Shown piece by piece: positions 63,228 through 64,000 of a stretch of 64,000 bases of DNA. Within the stretch, counting starts at the first letter, position 1. Each line of letters opens with the position of its first letter. The DNA comes from Brevipalpus yothersi (taxonomy: Eukaryota > Arthropoda > Arachnida > Trombidiformes > Tenuipalpidae): assembly GCA_003956705.1 (NCBI GenBank), contig QZCP01000128.1:66779-130778 (forward strand), given 5' to 3'. A model generated the notes under the pieces. The model had not been told where the DNA came from. It saw only the letters and a program-made list of their open reading frames with translations, and made no database searches. A program made the position numbers and the translations under genes.

Positions 63228-63253
63228 TCTCTCTCTCTCTCTCTCTCTCTCTT
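63228..63253. repeat. (TC)n microsatellite, short
   Basis: About 26 nt of TC. Confidence 0.93.
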
Positions 63254-64000
63254 TCCCTAGAAATGAAGGCTGATGGAGAGAAAGAGAAAAGAAAGTGTGA
63301 AAGAATGAGTATAGTTGATAGCAGTTTTTTTTCACGCCAAGCCCATCCAAACCCAATGGATTCTGATGTTAACGATTGCAGGTAATTCTATGCTCATCAC
63401 CATAGGAAATCAGTTAGGAGGTGGCAATACAAGCAAGGTAATCAAAATTTTGAACATTTCAAATTGATATGAAGGGAGGAAAAATTTTCACTTTCTCTCT
63501 CTCTCTTTCTCTCTCTCCCTCCTCACTTATGCTTATACTTACTCCTTTTCTGGAGCAACATCATTTTACTTTGGGTAAATCAATAACGAGGCCTCATCAT
63601 CAACGGTCTGTACTATATGTGATCATTAGAAGTGAATTTCTCTCTCTCTCCTCCACATTTTCAGACAGATGAATGATTCAGTCGAGATCAACATAAAGTA
63701 GACACACTTCCAGACTGTATATATATGGGTGCATGTGTGAAAGCCCAGTGAGATGGGAGAGAAAGTGTATATGTGTAAGTGTTAAGCATGGTTGACTTTT
63801 GATCAGAACTTTTCCAAGCTCATCATCATGATGATTCCTTCTCACATTTGTCTTCCGTAAAATCTTCAAATGAACGATCCTGATGACACTTAACTTGTCT
63901 AACTTAACATGTATCTATCTTTGACTCACTTTCGCTCTCTCTTTCTCTTTCATTTTCGTTGACTATCATCGATGTGTGTCCAATGGAAGTTCAGTTCATG

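Larger units (their letters stand above)
57256..64000. other. Ca-alpha1T: Probable large upstream Cav3 intron, no exon found
   Basis: 6.7 kb. I looked for the missing domain I S1-S3 blocks (the ILLNCVTLGM-type S1 and WNRLDFFIV-type S3) in both strands and saw none. No other gene is supported. The open frames present are short or made of microsatellite. The missing exons are most likely beyond 64 kb. Confidence 0.55.

Noticed and set aside
1..64000. CRISPR arrays, tRNA or rRNA genes, bacterial operons
   Set aside because: None seen. The tandem repeats are microsatellites without spacers, and genes are spliced.

Overview
The window looks like arthropod nuclear DNA, most likely a chelicerate and possibly a mite. 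It is AT-rich, its introns are spliced GT-AG, its housekeeping-type genes are compact with introns of 55-117 nt, and long TC/GA microsatellites are very frequent. The exact taxon cannot be settled from sequence alone. There is no bacterial or organelle signature, no CRISPR array, and I found no rRNA or tRNA gene.

Left part (1-12.2 kb). Four small genes lie here. A secreted acid-lipase-family gene (minus strand) runs off the left edge. Next come a two-exon GT31 beta-1,3-glycosyltransferase (plus), a single-exon CRAL-TRIO lipid-transfer protein (plus), and a three-exon serpin without a signal peptide (minus). An assembly gap of 267 Ns preceded by a GAGAAA hexamer array follows.

Main part (12.2-57.3 kb). 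One large gene on the minus strand encodes the alpha-1 subunit of a T-type (Cav3) voltage-gated calcium channel. I could assign 22 exon positions, one of which has two alternative forms, and all reading phases join cleanly. The model gives about 2,565 residues from domain I S3-S4 to the stop codon. The N-terminus and domain I S1-S3 are not found and probably lie beyond 64 kb. The pore residues read E-E-D-D, the T-type signature. The I-II linker carries the gating-brake helix region and a His-rich exon. Two phase-matched exons encode alternative domain II S5-P turrets with three or five cysteines. A 129-nt cassette exon lies in the III-IV linker.

Nested element (46,138-50,730). The 9.6-kb intron between domain I S5 and the domain I pore holds a 4.6-kb DNA transposon bounded by TACCCGGC inverted repeats. 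It has two divergent genes. One is a tnp2/Transposase_21-like transposase (CMC group), read on the minus strand and interrupted by one in-frame TGA. The other is an unrecognised five-exon gene on the plus strand, 399 aa. The hexamer GGTATC/GATACC occurs 37 times between 46,271 and 50,557, on both strands, in all reading frames, in introns and in noncoding ends. About two would be expected. This is the most unusual signal in the window.

Right part (57.3-64 kb). I see no exon here, only dense TC/GA microsatellites. It is probably the large intron upstream of the visible channel exons.
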